Shown here: positions 51,606 to 60,244 of the stretch, piece after piece
Numbering within the stretch: the first letter of the stretch is position 1
Layout: each line of letters starts with the position of its first letter
Assembly (NCBI GenBank): GCA_002331335.1
Contig: DCZO01000015.1
Coordinates: 1-64,000, forward strand
DNA from: Nitrospira sp. UBA2082
Lineage (GTDB): Bacteria; Nitrospirota; Nitrospiria; Nitrospirales; Nitrospiraceae
Length of the DNA stretch: 64,000 bases
Direction of reading: 5' to 3'
Made by a program: the position numbers and the translations under genes
Notes under the pieces: model-generated
Told to the model about the DNA's origin: nothing
Databases searched by the model: none
What the model saw: the letters and a program-made list of their open reading frames with translations, nothing else

Positions 51606-52114
51606 AAACTCTCTACTGCCCAAGTTGTGGAACACCGTTTGTTCGTGCCACCTACAATGAAGGAACGGTTGAGAAGATGCTCAGCCGTTTCAACGTGCAT
51701 CCCTTTCGTTGTCAACTGTGCTCAAGACGGTTCCATACCTTTTGGACCAAGGTACCGGATGCCACGCACTCAGTCGATCGCCGGCAATACAAGCGCTTGC
51801 CGGTCTCGCTTCACGCCGAAGCGTTTCCCGACGCCACGCACCGGATTCGGGGTCGCATCACGGATATTTCCGTGGACGGCTGTACCGTGGAAACCTCAGA
51901 ACTGCTGCCGCTTGGGACCTTCATGGGAATCATGATTAAGCCTGCGTCTGACAATGCAGCCATCACAGTCGAGACCGCGGCGGTGTGCTCCGTACGGAAA
52001 GAGTCGATGGGAGTCCATTTTCTAGAATTGCCCTCGGGCGATAAGTACCGTCTCAGCCAAGTCATCCTCAGCTTGCTCGTCGGCCAGAGCGTCCACCCCA
52101 ACCTCTTTTCCTAA
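51602..52114 (+). CDS. Zinc-ribbon PilZ-domain protein
   Basis: 170 residues from ATG 51602. An N-terminal zinc-ribbon (YCPSCGTPFVR, FRCQLCSRRFHTFW) precedes a PilZ domain starting RRQYKRLPVSLHAEA and including ITDISVDGCTVET. The Rxx(x)R and (D/N)xSxxG motifs for cyclic di-GMP are present. It is a likely c-di-GMP receptor of unknown output. Confidence 0.85.
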   Translation: MKTLYCPSCGTPFVRATYNEGTVEKMLSRFNVHPFRCQLCSRRFHTFWTKVPDATHSVDRRQYKRLPVSLHAEAFPDATHRIRGRITDISVDGCTVETSELLPLGTFMGIMIKPASDNAAITVETAAVCSVRKESMGVHFLELPSGDKYRLSQVILSLLVGQSVHPNLFS

Positions 52115-52146
52115 ACGTCGATCCCTCAGCTGGTCAGAAGGGGCAA

Positions 52147-53007
52147 CTAGCGGCGCCCGACCGGCATTGTGACCATGAGATTGTCGATGAGCCTGATAAC
52201 GCCGAGGCGGACGGCGCCGAGCAGGACAGCCTTGAAAGTCACAATCGAGAGCGGCTCCAATGTCAGGGGATCGCACACCGAAAGATAATCGACCGTCAAC
52301 GCCGGTTCTTGCCTGACCACCGCGGCCATCACCGACTGAACCGCCGACGCATCGGTCGTCCCGTTGCGAATCGCCTCGGCTCCGGCCTGAAGGCTCTTAT
52401 AGAGCGTGGGCGCGAGGATCCGCTCATCCGATGAGAGATACACGTTGCGCGAACTCATCGCCAAGCCGTCCTGCTCACGCACGATAGGGCGGACCACGAT
52501 CTCCACACCCAGGCTCAGGTCCTTAGCGAGCTGCCGCACCAGCGCCGCCTGTTGATAGTCCTTCTGCCCGAACAGGGCAAGATGGGGCCGGACAAGTCCA
52601 AACAGTTTCGTCACCACGGTTGCGACGCCGGCGAAATGGTGCGGACGCGCTTCTCCCTCCCATCGTGTGGCGATCGCCGGAACCGTCACAACGGTTTGAA
52701 ACCCCGCCGGGTACATAGCCGACGCGGAGGGCTCGAAACAGACGTCTACGCCTTCCTGTCGGCATAACTCACGATCCTTCCCGATCGAGCGTGGGTACTT
52801 GGCCAGGTCTTCCGCCGGCCCGAACTGGGTTGGATTGACGAAGATGCTGACAACCAGCGCATCGCACCGTAGACGCGCGGCCCGAATAAGCGCCCGGTGA
52901 CCATCGTGGAGGGCACCCATTGTCGGAACAAACCCGACCGTGACCCTCTCCCGGCGAAGCCGCTCGCTCCAGGCCGTCATGGCACCGAGACTGCGGATGA
53001 TCTTCAT
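52147..53007 (-). CDS. panC: Pantothenate synthetase
   Basis: 286 residues from ATG 53007. VGFVPTMGALHDGHRALI, SIFVNPTQFGPAEDLAKYPR, FGQKDYQQAALVR and MSSRNVYLS are diagnostic. It joins pantoate and beta-alanine with ATP. The start overlaps the folK stop by 4 bp. Confidence 0.95.
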   Translation of the reverse strand: MKIIRSLGAMTAWSERLRRERVTVGFVPTMGALHDGHRALIRAARLRCDALVVSIFVNPTQFGPAEDLAKYPRSIGKDRELCRQEGVDVCFEPSASAMYPAGFQTVVTVPAIATRWEGEARPHHFAGVATVVTKLFGLVRPHLALFGQKDYQQAALVRQLAKDLSLGVEIVVRPIVREQDGLAMSSRNVYLSSDERILAPTLYKSLQAGAEAIRNGTTDASAVQSVMAAVVRQEPALTVDYLSVCDPLTLEPLSIVTFKAVLLGAVRLGVIRLIDNLMVTMPVGRR

Positions 53008-53558
53008 GGGTTCTGACCCGGGCTGCACGTCGGGCGCGAGCCATAGCGGGTCGAGGGCTGAGGAAAAAGCAACCGGACCTCGGAGGTGTCCGTGTTCTCC
53101 GCCAGCAGCTGGCTAATGGTTCGCTGGAGCGTCGGATGGACGAGCAGCGGATCGAGCTCATTCATCGGGATGAGCACGAAGCGGCGCTGGTGCAACCGTG
53201 GATGCGGCACCACTAAGTCCGGATCGTTGATCGTCTGACCGCCATAAAACAACAGGTCGAGATCGATCGTCCTGGGGCCGGACCGGTGGTCTTGATCGCG
53301 CCCCAGCGACCGTTCAATCTCCCGCAACACCATGAGTAGGCTCCTGGGCATGACATCGGTTTCGAGCTGCACGACGCCATTGAGGAACCAGCCGTCGCCC
53401 GGATCAGTCCCGTCGTGAACCGGTTCCGTTTCGTAGAGTAGCGAGATACCGGTCACCCGTGAATGGGGCAGCAGGCTCAGCAATGTCACCGCCCGGTCGC
53501 AAAAATCGACCCGATCGCCGACGTTGGACCCAAATCCGATGTAGGCCGTTTCGCGCAT
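53004..53558 (-). CDS. folK: HPPK, 6-hydroxymethyl-7,8-dihydropterin pyrophosphokinase
   Basis: 184 residues. AYIGFGSNVGDRVDF, SLLYETEPV, FLNGVVQLET and the HPPK signature RSGPRTIDLDLLFYGG are present. It transfers pyrophosphate to the pterin in folate synthesis. Coupled to panC; the pairing of folK and panC is common. Confidence 0.94.
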   Translation of the reverse strand: MRETAYIGFGSNVGDRVDFCDRAVTLLSLLPHSRVTGISLLYETEPVHDGTDPGDGWFLNGVVQLETDVMPRSLLMVLREIERSLGRDQDHRSGPRTIDLDLLFYGGQTINDPDLVVPHPRLHQRRFVLIPMNELDPLLVHPTLQRTISQLLAENTDTSEVRLLFPQPSTRYGSRPTCSPGQNP

Positions 53559-53560
53559 GG

Positions 53561-53650
53561 GCGTATCTCGTGAAACGTTATTCGTGAATCGTCAAACGGG
53601 AAGTGCAGAGTGACCGCTTGCGAGCGACGCTTCACGCTTCACGAACGACC
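53561..53650. repeat. Dispersed repeat, copy A
   Basis: GCGTATCTCGTGAAACGT (53561-53578) recurs exactly at 60189-60206. Downstream both copies carry CGCTTGCGAG, and here CGTGAA repeats pair with TTCACG repeats, so the transcript could fold into a hairpin. It lies upstream of folK and downstream of dapL. Confidence 0.6.
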
Positions 53651-53655
53651 TCCCT

Positions 53656-54831
53656 TTAGAATCCTGCCTTCTGGATCCGGTCCACTGCTTCCGCCAATCG
53701 TTCCTTCGACGTACAGACAGTCATACGGATATAACCCTCGCCCGGCGCGCCAAAGCCGTTGCCCGGCGTCGTCACAATGCCGGCTTTTTCCAAGAGATGC
53801 GCGGTAAACGACGTGGACGTATAGCCCTTCGGCACCGTCACCCAGATGTAGAATGCCGCGGGTGGCGCATCGACTTCCAGGCCAAGCTTCTTGAGGCCCG
53901 GAATAATCGTGTCACGCCGTTCTTGATAGATCTTCCGGATGCCGTCGGTCACTGAATCGGGAAGGCCTAGTGCCGTGATGCCGGCGGCCTGCACCGCTTC
54001 AAACACACCACTGTCGAGTTGACTCTTGACCTTCCCTAGCGCGGCCAACACCTCCTTGTGGCCGACCGCAAAACCGAGACGCCAGCCGGTCATGTTGTAG
54101 GTCTTCGACAGGGAGTGAAACTCGATTCCGACCTCCTTGGCGCCATCGACTTCGAGAAAGCTGGCCGGCCGTTTCCCGTCGTAATAGATTTCTGAGTAGG
54201 CTGCGTCGTGGCAAATGATGATCTGATGCTCCTGTGCGAACTCGATCGCGCGTTTGAAAAACTCCTTCGTCATGATGACGGAGGTCGGATTATTCGGCGA
54301 ATTCAGCCACATGAGCTTGGCTTTCTTCGCCACGTCCTTCGGGATCTCGTTCAGATCCGGGAGAAAGCCGTTGGCCTTCGTGAGCGGCATGATATGTGAG
54401 ACCCCGCCGCAGAAACTCGTGCCCACCGGATAGACCGGATACCCGGGACTCGGAACCAGCACCACATCGCCCGGATCGACGAACGCCAGATGGATGTGCC
54501 CGATACCTTCTTTCGAACCGATTAAGGTCAGCACTTCGTTGGCCGGATCGAGCGTGACGTTGAACCGACGCTTATACCAATTGGCAACGGCGGTGCGAAA
54601 GGCCAACATGCCCTCATACGAAGGATACTGGTGGTGCTTGGAGTTCTTGGCTGCCTGGGCCAGGCTGTCGATGATCGGGGTCGGCGTCGGCAAATCAGGA
54701 TCGCCGATGCCAAGGTTGATAATGTCTACTCCCCTGGCGATCGCCTCCTGCTTCATCTTGTCGATCGCGGCGAACAAATACGGAGGCAATGTCTTGATGC
54801 GGGTTGCGACTTCTATCGGGAAACCGCCCAT
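53656..54831 (-). CDS. dapL: LL-diaminopimelate aminotransferase
   Basis: 391 residues. NLGIGDPDLPTPTPIIDSL, PSYEGMLAFRTAVANWY, WLNSPNNPTSV, HDAAYSEIYYDG and the PLP lysine in FHSLSKTYNMTGWR match DapL of the class I/II aminotransferases. It converts tetrahydrodipicolinate directly to LL-DAP, bypassing the succinyl and acetyl routes. Together with lysA-dapA-dapB at 38.7-41.7 kb it completes much of the lysine/DAP pathway. Confidence 0.9.
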   Translation of the reverse strand: MGGFPIEVATRIKTLPPYLFAAIDKMKQEAIARGVDIINLGIGDPDLPTPTPIIDSLAQAAKNSKHHQYPSYEGMLAFRTAVANWYKRRFNVTLDPANEVLTLIGSKEGIGHIHLAFVDPGDVVLVPSPGYPVYPVGTSFCGGVSHIMPLTKANGFLPDLNEIPKDVAKKAKLMWLNSPNNPTSVIMTKEFFKRAIEFAQEHQIIICHDAAYSEIYYDGKRPASFLEVDGAKEVGIEFHSLSKTYNMTGWRLGFAVGHKEVLAALGKVKSQLDSGVFEAVQAAGITALGLPDSVTDGIRKIYQERRDTIIPGLKKLGLEVDAPPAAFYIWVTVPKGYTSTSFTAHLLEKAGIVTTPGNGFGAPGEGYIRMTVCTSKERLAEAVDRIQKAGF

Positions 54832-54917
54832 TTCTTCTCTTCTCCTTTTCCTAGATTGATGCCATATGAAAGAGGCTCGAACGAAGCTTCTAGGCTACTT
54901 CAGGATGGAGGCGGTAA

Positions 54918-55601
54918 TCAACGTGTCGGCTCGACTAGATGCCCGATCAGACGATCGGCGATCTCGTGCGAGAGCCACATGTGCGGCAGAAATCCGGCGG
55001 TGACGCGGCCGGCGGTGACCGCGGCCCGTTCGAGATCCGGCGCGCATTCCCGGCAGAGTGCGTCAATGCCGTCAAGTTCCATTTCCAGATGAAAGAGCAG
55101 TCCGTAGGCATGGGCGCCGTAGCGAAAGGCTTGCAACGGGACGACCTCCGAACCTGCCAGAGGAACGCTGTTCTTCGGCAGATCAAATACTTCCCCGTGC
55201 CATTCGAAAACCGACAGGACTTCGGGGAACCCCTGAAAGACGGGGTCGTGCTTGCCCTCCTCAGTGAGGGCGATGTGTGTCTTGCCGATTTCCAGCGCCG
55301 TGCCGGGCCTCACCGTCGCGCCCAGCGCCTTCGCCATGAATTGGCTTCCCAGACAGACCCCGATGACCGGCTTGCCGGACAGCAGAGCAGCCCGGATGAA
55401 GTCGGTCTCCGCCGCGATCCACGGATCGGAATCGTTGACCGACATCGGCCCGCCCATCACGATCAACAAATCACCCGTGTCCTTTGGTAGCCCGTCCTTT
55501 GGAACCAGATGGTGCTCAAGCTGCACCCCGCGCCTGGCCAACGACGCCGCAAACGCGCCAGGACCTTCAAAGGGCACGTGTTGGAGACAGACCGCACGCA
55601 T
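54918..55601 (-). CDS. Class I glutamine amidotransferase (GMP-synthase-like)
   Basis: 227 residues. IVMGGPMSVND, the nucleophile in GVCLGSQFMAKALGA (Cys at about 83) and FHLEMELDG (His-x-Glu) complete the triad. These stand-alone domains either release ammonia for an unknown partner or hydrolyse gamma-glutamyl compounds. A 24-bp piece of this gene is repeated at 56160-56183. Confidence 0.85.
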   Translation of the reverse strand: MRAVCLQHVPFEGPGAFAASLARRGVQLEHHLVPKDGLPKDTGDLLIVMGGPMSVNDSDPWIAAETDFIRAALLSGKPVIGVCLGSQFMAKALGATVRPGTALEIGKTHIALTEEGKHDPVFQGFPEVLSVFEWHGEVFDLPKNSVPLAGSEVVPLQAFRYGAHAYGLLFHLEMELDGIDALCRECAPDLERAAVTAGRVTAGFLPHMWLSHEIADRLIGHLVEPTR

Positions 55602-55724
55602 CGAGAAACCTCATTCATTGACAGGAAAGGATGTCTACTCGTACCCTAGATCACTCCTAGCGGAATACATACACGAGTTCGGCAAAGAGCGGCAAGGTCT
55701 ACTCCAACCGTTGAGAGGGACAAG

Positions 55725-55937
55725 ATGGCACATAATTATACGGCGGTCATCAAGCAGGATGCCGAGTGGTGGATAGGCTGGATCGAAGAAGTTCCTGGGG
55801 TGAATTGTCAAGAACGCAGCAGAGAGGCCTTGATCGAAACCCTGCGCGTGACCCTGAAGGAAGCGCTCGAATTAAACCGGCAGGACGCCATAGGCGCAGC
55901 CGGTGGAAACTTTGAAGAAGCCTCTATCGCAGTATGA
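55725..55937 (+). CDS. hicB: HicB-family antitoxin
   Basis: 70 residues. YTAVIKQDAEWWIGWIEEVP and VNCQERSREALIETLRVTLK form the partial RNase H fold of HicB. No clear C-terminal DNA-binding domain, so short. Its stop overlaps the hicA start by 4 bp. The antitoxin-first order is common for this subgroup. Confidence 0.88.
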   Translation: MAHNYTAVIKQDAEWWIGWIEEVPGVNCQERSREALIETLRVTLKEALELNRQDAIGAAGGNFEEASIAV

Positions 55938-56122
55938 AACGGGAGGAACTGTTACGGTACCTACGCCATCACGGATGTGAGTTGCTCCGCGAAGGCGCGA
56001 AGCATTCCTGGTGGCATCATCCCGAGCTGAACACACGCTCCGCCGTGCCCCGCCATACAGAAGTCACCAACCAACTCGCCAGAAAGATCTGCAAGGACCT
56101 GAAGATTCCCAAGATTTCTTGA
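55934..56122 (+). CDS. hicA: HicA-family mRNA interferase toxin
   Basis: 62 residues. LLRYLRHHGCELLREGAKHS holds the catalytic His (GAKHSWW), then RSAVPRHTEVTNQLARKICK. It is a double-stranded-RNA-binding-fold RNase that cleaves mRNA. Short but full length for the family. Confidence 0.88.
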   Translation: MKREELLRYLRHHGCELLREGAKHSWWHHPELNTRSAVPRHTEVTNQLARKICKDLKIPKIS

Positions 56123-56159
56123 TTGATGCTGACACCTCGCTCTTAGATGAGCCCTCCTA

Positions 56160-56183
56160 ACATCGGCCCGCCCATCACGATCA
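56160..56183 (+). repeat. 24-bp direct repeat of amidotransferase gene sequence
   Basis: The 24 bp at 56160-56183 are identical to 55442-55465 and in the same orientation; the shared sequence begins ACATCGGCCCGCCC. On the minus strand the downstream copy encodes LIVMGGPM, a piece of a class I amidotransferase, then runs into a stop. hicBA lies between the two copies. Confidence 0.65.
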
Positions 56184-56323
56184 GGAGACCTACCTCACGA
56201 CGGACCGATGCCATTAGCCACAGGGCTGGCCGAAGCAGTAGCCATACACCGATTGCATCTTTGCTTAGCCGTTTCCCTGTCCCGCGTTACAATTCTCACC
56301 ATCGGCTATACTTTCCTTGAAAC

Positions 56324-56704
56324 ATGATGTCGCAACTCACAGCTCCGGTCTTGCTGGCGATCGGCGTCCTGGCCGGTATTGCCATTTGGGTGTGTTCACC
56401 GTGGCTCACGGGAACGATCGAGCCATGGGACGCGGAGACCCCGATTTGGATGCTCTCGTGGCTCCCGATTGCAGTCGTCGGCGGCCTGGTTGGCCACATC
56501 CGTGGCGTATGCCTCCCGCTCGGCTATGCCCTGGGCCAGATGCTGATCACGATCCAATCGGTGTTCGGTGGAGAGTTTGGCGCCTTGGGTTGGCTCTTCA
56601 TCGGAGGGTATGCGGCAGTCGCCATCTTCGTGACGTTGTCGCTCATAGGAATCACGACGTTGCTCAAGAAAATCAGGCGGGCTCATAGCACCCCAGCCTC
56701 ATGA
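56324..56704 (+). CDS. Small membrane protein of unknown function
   Basis: 126 residues with four hydrophobic segments: 8-28, 42-58, 66-82 and 88-112. A basic C-terminal end (KKIRRAHS) suggests a cytoplasmic tail. No family recognised. It overlaps the next gene by 4 bp (ATGA). The gap 56123-56323 before it holds the 24-bp repeat and no gene. Confidence 0.6.
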   Translation: MMSQLTAPVLLAIGVLAGIAIWVCSPWLTGTIEPWDAETPIWMLSWLPIAVVGGLVGHIRGVCLPLGYALGQMLITIQSVFGGEFGALGWLFIGGYAAVAIFVTLSLIGITTLLKKIRRAHSTPAS

Positions 56705-57609
56705 TCACGAATTCGCAACCGCATGAGCCTGAACAGAATCGCCGTCTTTACTGGCCCTTCTCGCTTTCTCTGCGCTACAATCTCGCCATGCAGCATCCGC
56801 TCAAAACAGTCGAAGATCTTCGCTGGCTGATCGCCCACACCGGTGGATTCCGTTCAGGCTATGTCACGGATGTGCAGATGTCCAAGCGCCGCCTGTTCGA
56901 CGAAGAATCGGGGCGGGAGGTGCCGGCGGGCACCACGGTATCGGTGACGATCCGTTATCAAGTGCGGGGGCTCGTGCGGGTGGCCAGGCTGCTCATGACC
57001 GGCGTCACGGACTTTTCGCTCTTCGAGCAGGAGGGCGCGGATTGTTCGTCGCTGGACGTGATTCAGGCCGAATACAGCGCGGGCAAACTGCGGTTCTGGT
57101 TTGACCCACAAGGGGAACTGTACATCGTGTGCGAGGAGGCCCAACTGGAAGAAGTCTCGACGCCGATCATCGGTGCTCACCCCATCGCCGAACTGGCCCG
57201 CTGGACCTTTCAAGGAGAGGCCGCCGATGGTCCTACCGTGCAGTGGCTATTGGATGAGTTGGATCGCGCCGGCATGCCCTGTGCCTGGCGAGCCGCAAAA
57301 CGGGCAACGGCTGTTCATCCGACGATTCAGTGGGAGGGCGACCTCATTCCCGCCGGCGATGGGTTGTCCAACCGGACCAACATGGTACACGTGATGGCGT
57401 ACGGCTTGGCGGAGAGTCAAGGATTCGGGCTGGTCTTGCGAGTCCTCGGCACAAAAGATCGGCAAATCTGCCGCATTCTGGAAGTGCTCGCCGACCACAT
57501 CACACAGTATTTTCCAGGGAACTGCCTGGTCGGAACGACCATCATCCCTGGCCGTGACTGGGAGAGTTGGCTCACGCAGGAGGGCCGGACGGCACTCGGA
57601 GGCAGATGA
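56701..57609 (+). CDS. Hypothetical soluble protein
   Basis: 302 residues if started at the overlapping ATG 56701; ATG 56788 would give 273 and remove a poorly ordered start. No signal peptide. The middle is beta-rich (GTTVSVTIRYQVRGLVRVAR, LRFWFDPQGELYIVCEEAQL). I see no catalytic motif. It is probably coupled to the preceding membrane protein. Confidence 0.6.
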   Translation: MITNSQPHEPEQNRRLYWPFSLSLRYNLAMQHPLKTVEDLRWLIAHTGGFRSGYVTDVQMSKRRLFDEESGREVPAGTTVSVTIRYQVRGLVRVARLLMTGVTDFSLFEQEGADCSSLDVIQAEYSAGKLRFWFDPQGELYIVCEEAQLEEVSTPIIGAHPIAELARWTFQGEAADGPTVQWLLDELDRAGMPCAWRAAKRATAVHPTIQWEGDLIPAGDGLSNRTNMVHVMAYGLAESQGFGLVLRVLGTKDRQICRILEVLADHITQYFPGNCLVGTTIIPGRDWESWLTQEGRTALGGR

Positions 57610-57646
57610 CGAGACAAAGACTTGTACGACGGAAGGTACGAGTCAC

Positions 57647-58384
57647 TCAGTGGGCGGGTTCGTGGGAGTAGCGGCCGTTCCCGTTGGAATAACTCGACGC
57701 CCCATTGCCGTTTGCGTATCCGGCAACATTGTGTTCCGCACCGGCTCGGCTCACATGGTTGCAGCCGTTCTTTCTGTTCTCACATTCCACCAGTGCCCAC
57801 AACCGAAGCGGGTTGACCTTTTGTTTTCTGGCGACGTGCAACGAAGTCCCTTCCAAGACCGTATTCAATGAGAGATCAGTTCTCCAGCCCAAATGCTTGG
57901 TCAGCGGTGAGAGGACCCGTTCCACCGCGTTGATCACCTTGTTCCCATTGCTGAAGTGGTTCAACATGATGATGCGACCGCCGGGCCGGCAGACACGGAT
58001 CATTTCGTTGACGACCTTCCGATAATCCGGCACCGCCGTCACAACATAGGCCGCGACAACCGTATCAAAGCTGTCATCGTCGAACTCCATAGCCCCGGCA
58101 TCCATGAGGTGAAGCTGGACATGCGAGAGCTGAAGGGTTTCAGCCCGTTCCTTTGCCTTTGCCAGCATGCCTTCCGAAAGGTCAATTCCAACAATGCGGC
58201 AATGGCTGGGATACATGGGAAGGGCGATACCGGTTCCCACTCCGACTTCAAGGACATGTTCGCCGGGTTGTACATTCAGATTGCGAATGGCCGATTCGCG
58301 CCCTTCCTGAAACACTTTTCCAAACACCTGATCGTAGAAGCCCGCGTAGGTCGTATACACCCGTTCGATCTTGTCGCGGTCCAT
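57647..58384 (-). CDS. Class I SAM-dependent methyltransferase (PmtA-like)
   Basis: 245 residues from ATG 58384 with GGAGGAG upstream. YTTYAGFYDQVFGKVFQEGR, VLEVGVGTGIALPMYP, GIDLSEGMLAKAKERAE and MIRVCRPGGRIIMLNHF resemble phosphatidylethanolamine N-methyltransferase and UbiE-like enzymes. The last 30 residues form a Gly/Asn/Ser-rich tail (GNGASSYSNGNGRYS). A lipid substrate is plausible. Confidence 0.8.
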   Translation of the reverse strand: MDRDKIERVYTTYAGFYDQVFGKVFQEGRESAIRNLNVQPGEHVLEVGVGTGIALPMYPSHCRIVGIDLSEGMLAKAKERAETLQLSHVQLHLMDAGAMEFDDDSFDTVVAAYVVTAVPDYRKVVNEMIRVCRPGGRIIMLNHFSNGNKVINAVERVLSPLTKHLGWRTDLSLNTVLEGTSLHVARKQKVNPLRLWALVECENRKNGCNHVSRAGAEHNVAGYANGNGASSYSNGNGRYSHEPAH

Positions 58385-58655
58385 AATCTCCTCCACACCT
58401 CTGACGACCTGTACCCTCTAGCGGTACAGGAACGAAGGCGGCCAAATCGACACAAGGTGAACGCTACTAAGCAAAAAATCAGCGCGATGCACGGGCTTGC
58501 GTGAACCGCAAACGGAGGCTACTGTAGCCAAGTCCCTCCACTGAGTCAATAAACTTCTTCGGCATCTTTTCACTGGCCTTGTGGCTCCTGAACTCCGACA
58601 GCCCTTCAGATGACGTCTTGATTCGTGTCGGGCCCCTATGGGATAGGTACCCGGC

Positions 58656-59294
58656 ATGGTGTTAGCCGGGCTGTTTGCAAGTGTGTTGTTCATTGGGCTG
58701 ATTCTGGGCGACTGGCTCTACTTCGTCCGGTTCACACCCGATGCGATCCGCTATGGATGCAGCGTCGCCAGAAGCCAGGAGCGGTGGACTGCCAGCACGA
58801 TCGAGACGGTGCGCAACCGGTTTTCCGCCGACGGCGTGCTCATGCTGCCGCATGGAATCGCGCGGTTCTATCCCGACCTCTCCCAAATTGCCATCCGCCC
58901 CCGATATCGACTGTTCTCAATTGGATTTCGCTCGGCCTGGCCGGTCAAGGGTCTCATTCACCTCTCTGCCGGAAACCAGGCGATGGACGCACTCTGCGTC
59001 AAGCGCATTCCCTGGTCGTCGGCGCTGATGACGCTGCTCTGGTTCGGCGTGGTCTCGATCGGATCGCTGGTGTTTGTGGTCACCTATGCATGGGACGGAG
59101 GGTTTGCCTCACTGGAAGGAGTGTTCATGGGCGTGGGTCTCGTCGCAGGCGCCCTGCTCGTCCTGGCGGCCGGATTGGTGACCGTGACGATGTCCTACCG
59201 GTTGGAAAATAACCGCCTCATGCAAGTCTATGAGGAGCTGCGGGAGGCGCTCGAAGGACCGACACACCCGACCCCAGACAGCATTACGTCGTGA
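58656..59294 (+). CDS. Membrane protein of unknown function
   Basis: 212 residues. Membrane helices at about 3-24, 125-147 and 152-178; between them lies a cytoplasmic or periplasmic domain of about 95 residues with a PH-like beta pattern (SADGVLMLPHGIARFYPDLS, IRPRYRLFSIGFRSAW). Its 3' end overlaps the opposite-strand gene by 11 bp. Confidence 0.6.
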   Translation: MVLAGLFASVLFIGLILGDWLYFVRFTPDAIRYGCSVARSQERWTASTIETVRNRFSADGVLMLPHGIARFYPDLSQIAIRPRYRLFSIGFRSAWPVKGLIHLSAGNQAMDALCVKRIPWSSALMTLLWFGVVSIGSLVFVVTYAWDGGFASLEGVFMGVGLVAGALLVLAAGLVTVTMSYRLENNRLMQVYEELREALEGPTHPTPDSITS

Positions 59295-59634
59295 ACAGGT
59301 TGAGAAAATGATCGTATTCGGCGGGCAGATCCAGCGCCGACCGATGACGCGCCAAGCCGGCAATGATCCCCCGGTGCTTCTTGGCCAGACCGGACGTATG
59401 AAAGGCGTGCGCAAACTGCTCCCATCGCGCGGCGGAATCGGCTATGATTCTGAGCTGTTCTTCTTTGGGCAGCGCATGCACCGCGGTCGTCAAGGCTCGA
59501 AGCGCTTTTTCCACGCTTTCGTACGGCGGCGCGAGTTTGAGCCGGGAATAAAAAGTATTGAGGTGGCTGCGAAACTCGTCTTTGAGCGCATGGATCGGAT
59601 CGAGCTGGGTTGGGTCGGTATTCGATATGGCCAT
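59284..59634 (-). CDS. Hypothetical helical protein
   Basis: 116 residues from ATG 59634. All helical with no signal: HALKDEFRSHLNTFYSRLKL, ESVEKALRALTTAVHALPKE, HRGIIAGLARHRSALDLPAE. Family not recognised. It has a coding-like composition but the ribosome site is weak. Confidence 0.5.
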   Translation of the reverse strand: MAISNTDPTQLDPIHALKDEFRSHLNTFYSRLKLAPPYESVEKALRALTTAVHALPKEEQLRIIADSAARWEQFAHAFHTSGLAKKHRGIIAGLARHRSALDLPAEYDHFLNLFTT

Positions 59635-59690
59635 TTTGGGAATCATACGGCAGGGACTGGAACCATCACAACTCTTCAAGGGAGGTCGAT

Positions 59691-60176
59691 ATGAAACGGA
59701 TGTTCAGTGGAGTACTCGGTGTGGTCGCAGCGGCCCTGTTGGCCGGCTGCTCGTCCTATCATTCCCACCATGGGATGATGGGCGGAGCCGCTGGAGACGC
59801 CTATTGGCAAAAGGGCCGGCAAGACATGGCGGCCTTGATCGACCGGACGGTCAAGGATCCCGCCAAGGCGAAACAGGTCAATGAAATCGTCGGCGAGATC
59901 GTCGATCAATTGAAGGCGGGCCGAGAGCAAGAACGGGGCTATCACCGGCAACTGTATACCTTGAACGGCAGCTATACGGCGACACCCGCTGACTTCACCA
60001 AGATTCTGAACGAGGCGGGCCAACAACGGATGGCGACCTCGGCGAACATCCTCACCTTGCGGTTCAGGATGAAGAATCTCATGACTGAGGACGAGTGGAA
60101 AGCCTTGACCGATCAAATGCTGTCATACAGCGGCAGGTACCAGCATGGGGGCGCCGGGGCCAAGACAGGGTACTAG
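59691..60176 (+). CDS. Periplasmic helical lipoprotein
   Basis: 161 residues from ATG 59691 after GGGAGG. Lipobox LLAGC (Cys20), a short His/Met-rich stretch (SYHSHHGMMGG) and then three or four amphipathic helices (IDRTVKDPAKAKQVNEIVGE, ATSANILTLRFRMKNLMTED). The His/Met stretch may bind metal. A Spy/CpxP-like chaperone fold is possible but not shown. Confidence 0.65.
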   Translation: MKRMFSGVLGVVAAALLAGCSSYHSHHGMMGGAAGDAYWQKGRQDMAALIDRTVKDPAKAKQVNEIVGEIVDQLKAGREQERGYHRQLYTLNGSYTATPADFTKILNEAGQQRMATSANILTLRFRMKNLMTEDEWKALTDQMLSYSGRYQHGGAGAKTGY

Positions 60177-60188
60177 GCAGTGCGGGAA

Positions 60189-60238
60189 GCGTATCTCGTG
60201 AAACGTCGTTCGCTTGCGAGATACGAGCGACGAGATAC
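60189..60238. repeat. Dispersed repeat copy B with nested hairpin, probable bidirectional terminator
   Basis: The 18-mer GCGTATCTCGTGAAACGT (60189-60206) matches 53561-53578. Here GTATCTCGT (60191-60199) pairs with ACGAGATAC (60230-60238), and TCGCT pairs with AGCGA inside it. It fills the gap between convergent genes, where a terminator is expected. Confidence 0.6.
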
Positions 60239-60244
60239 AAAATC

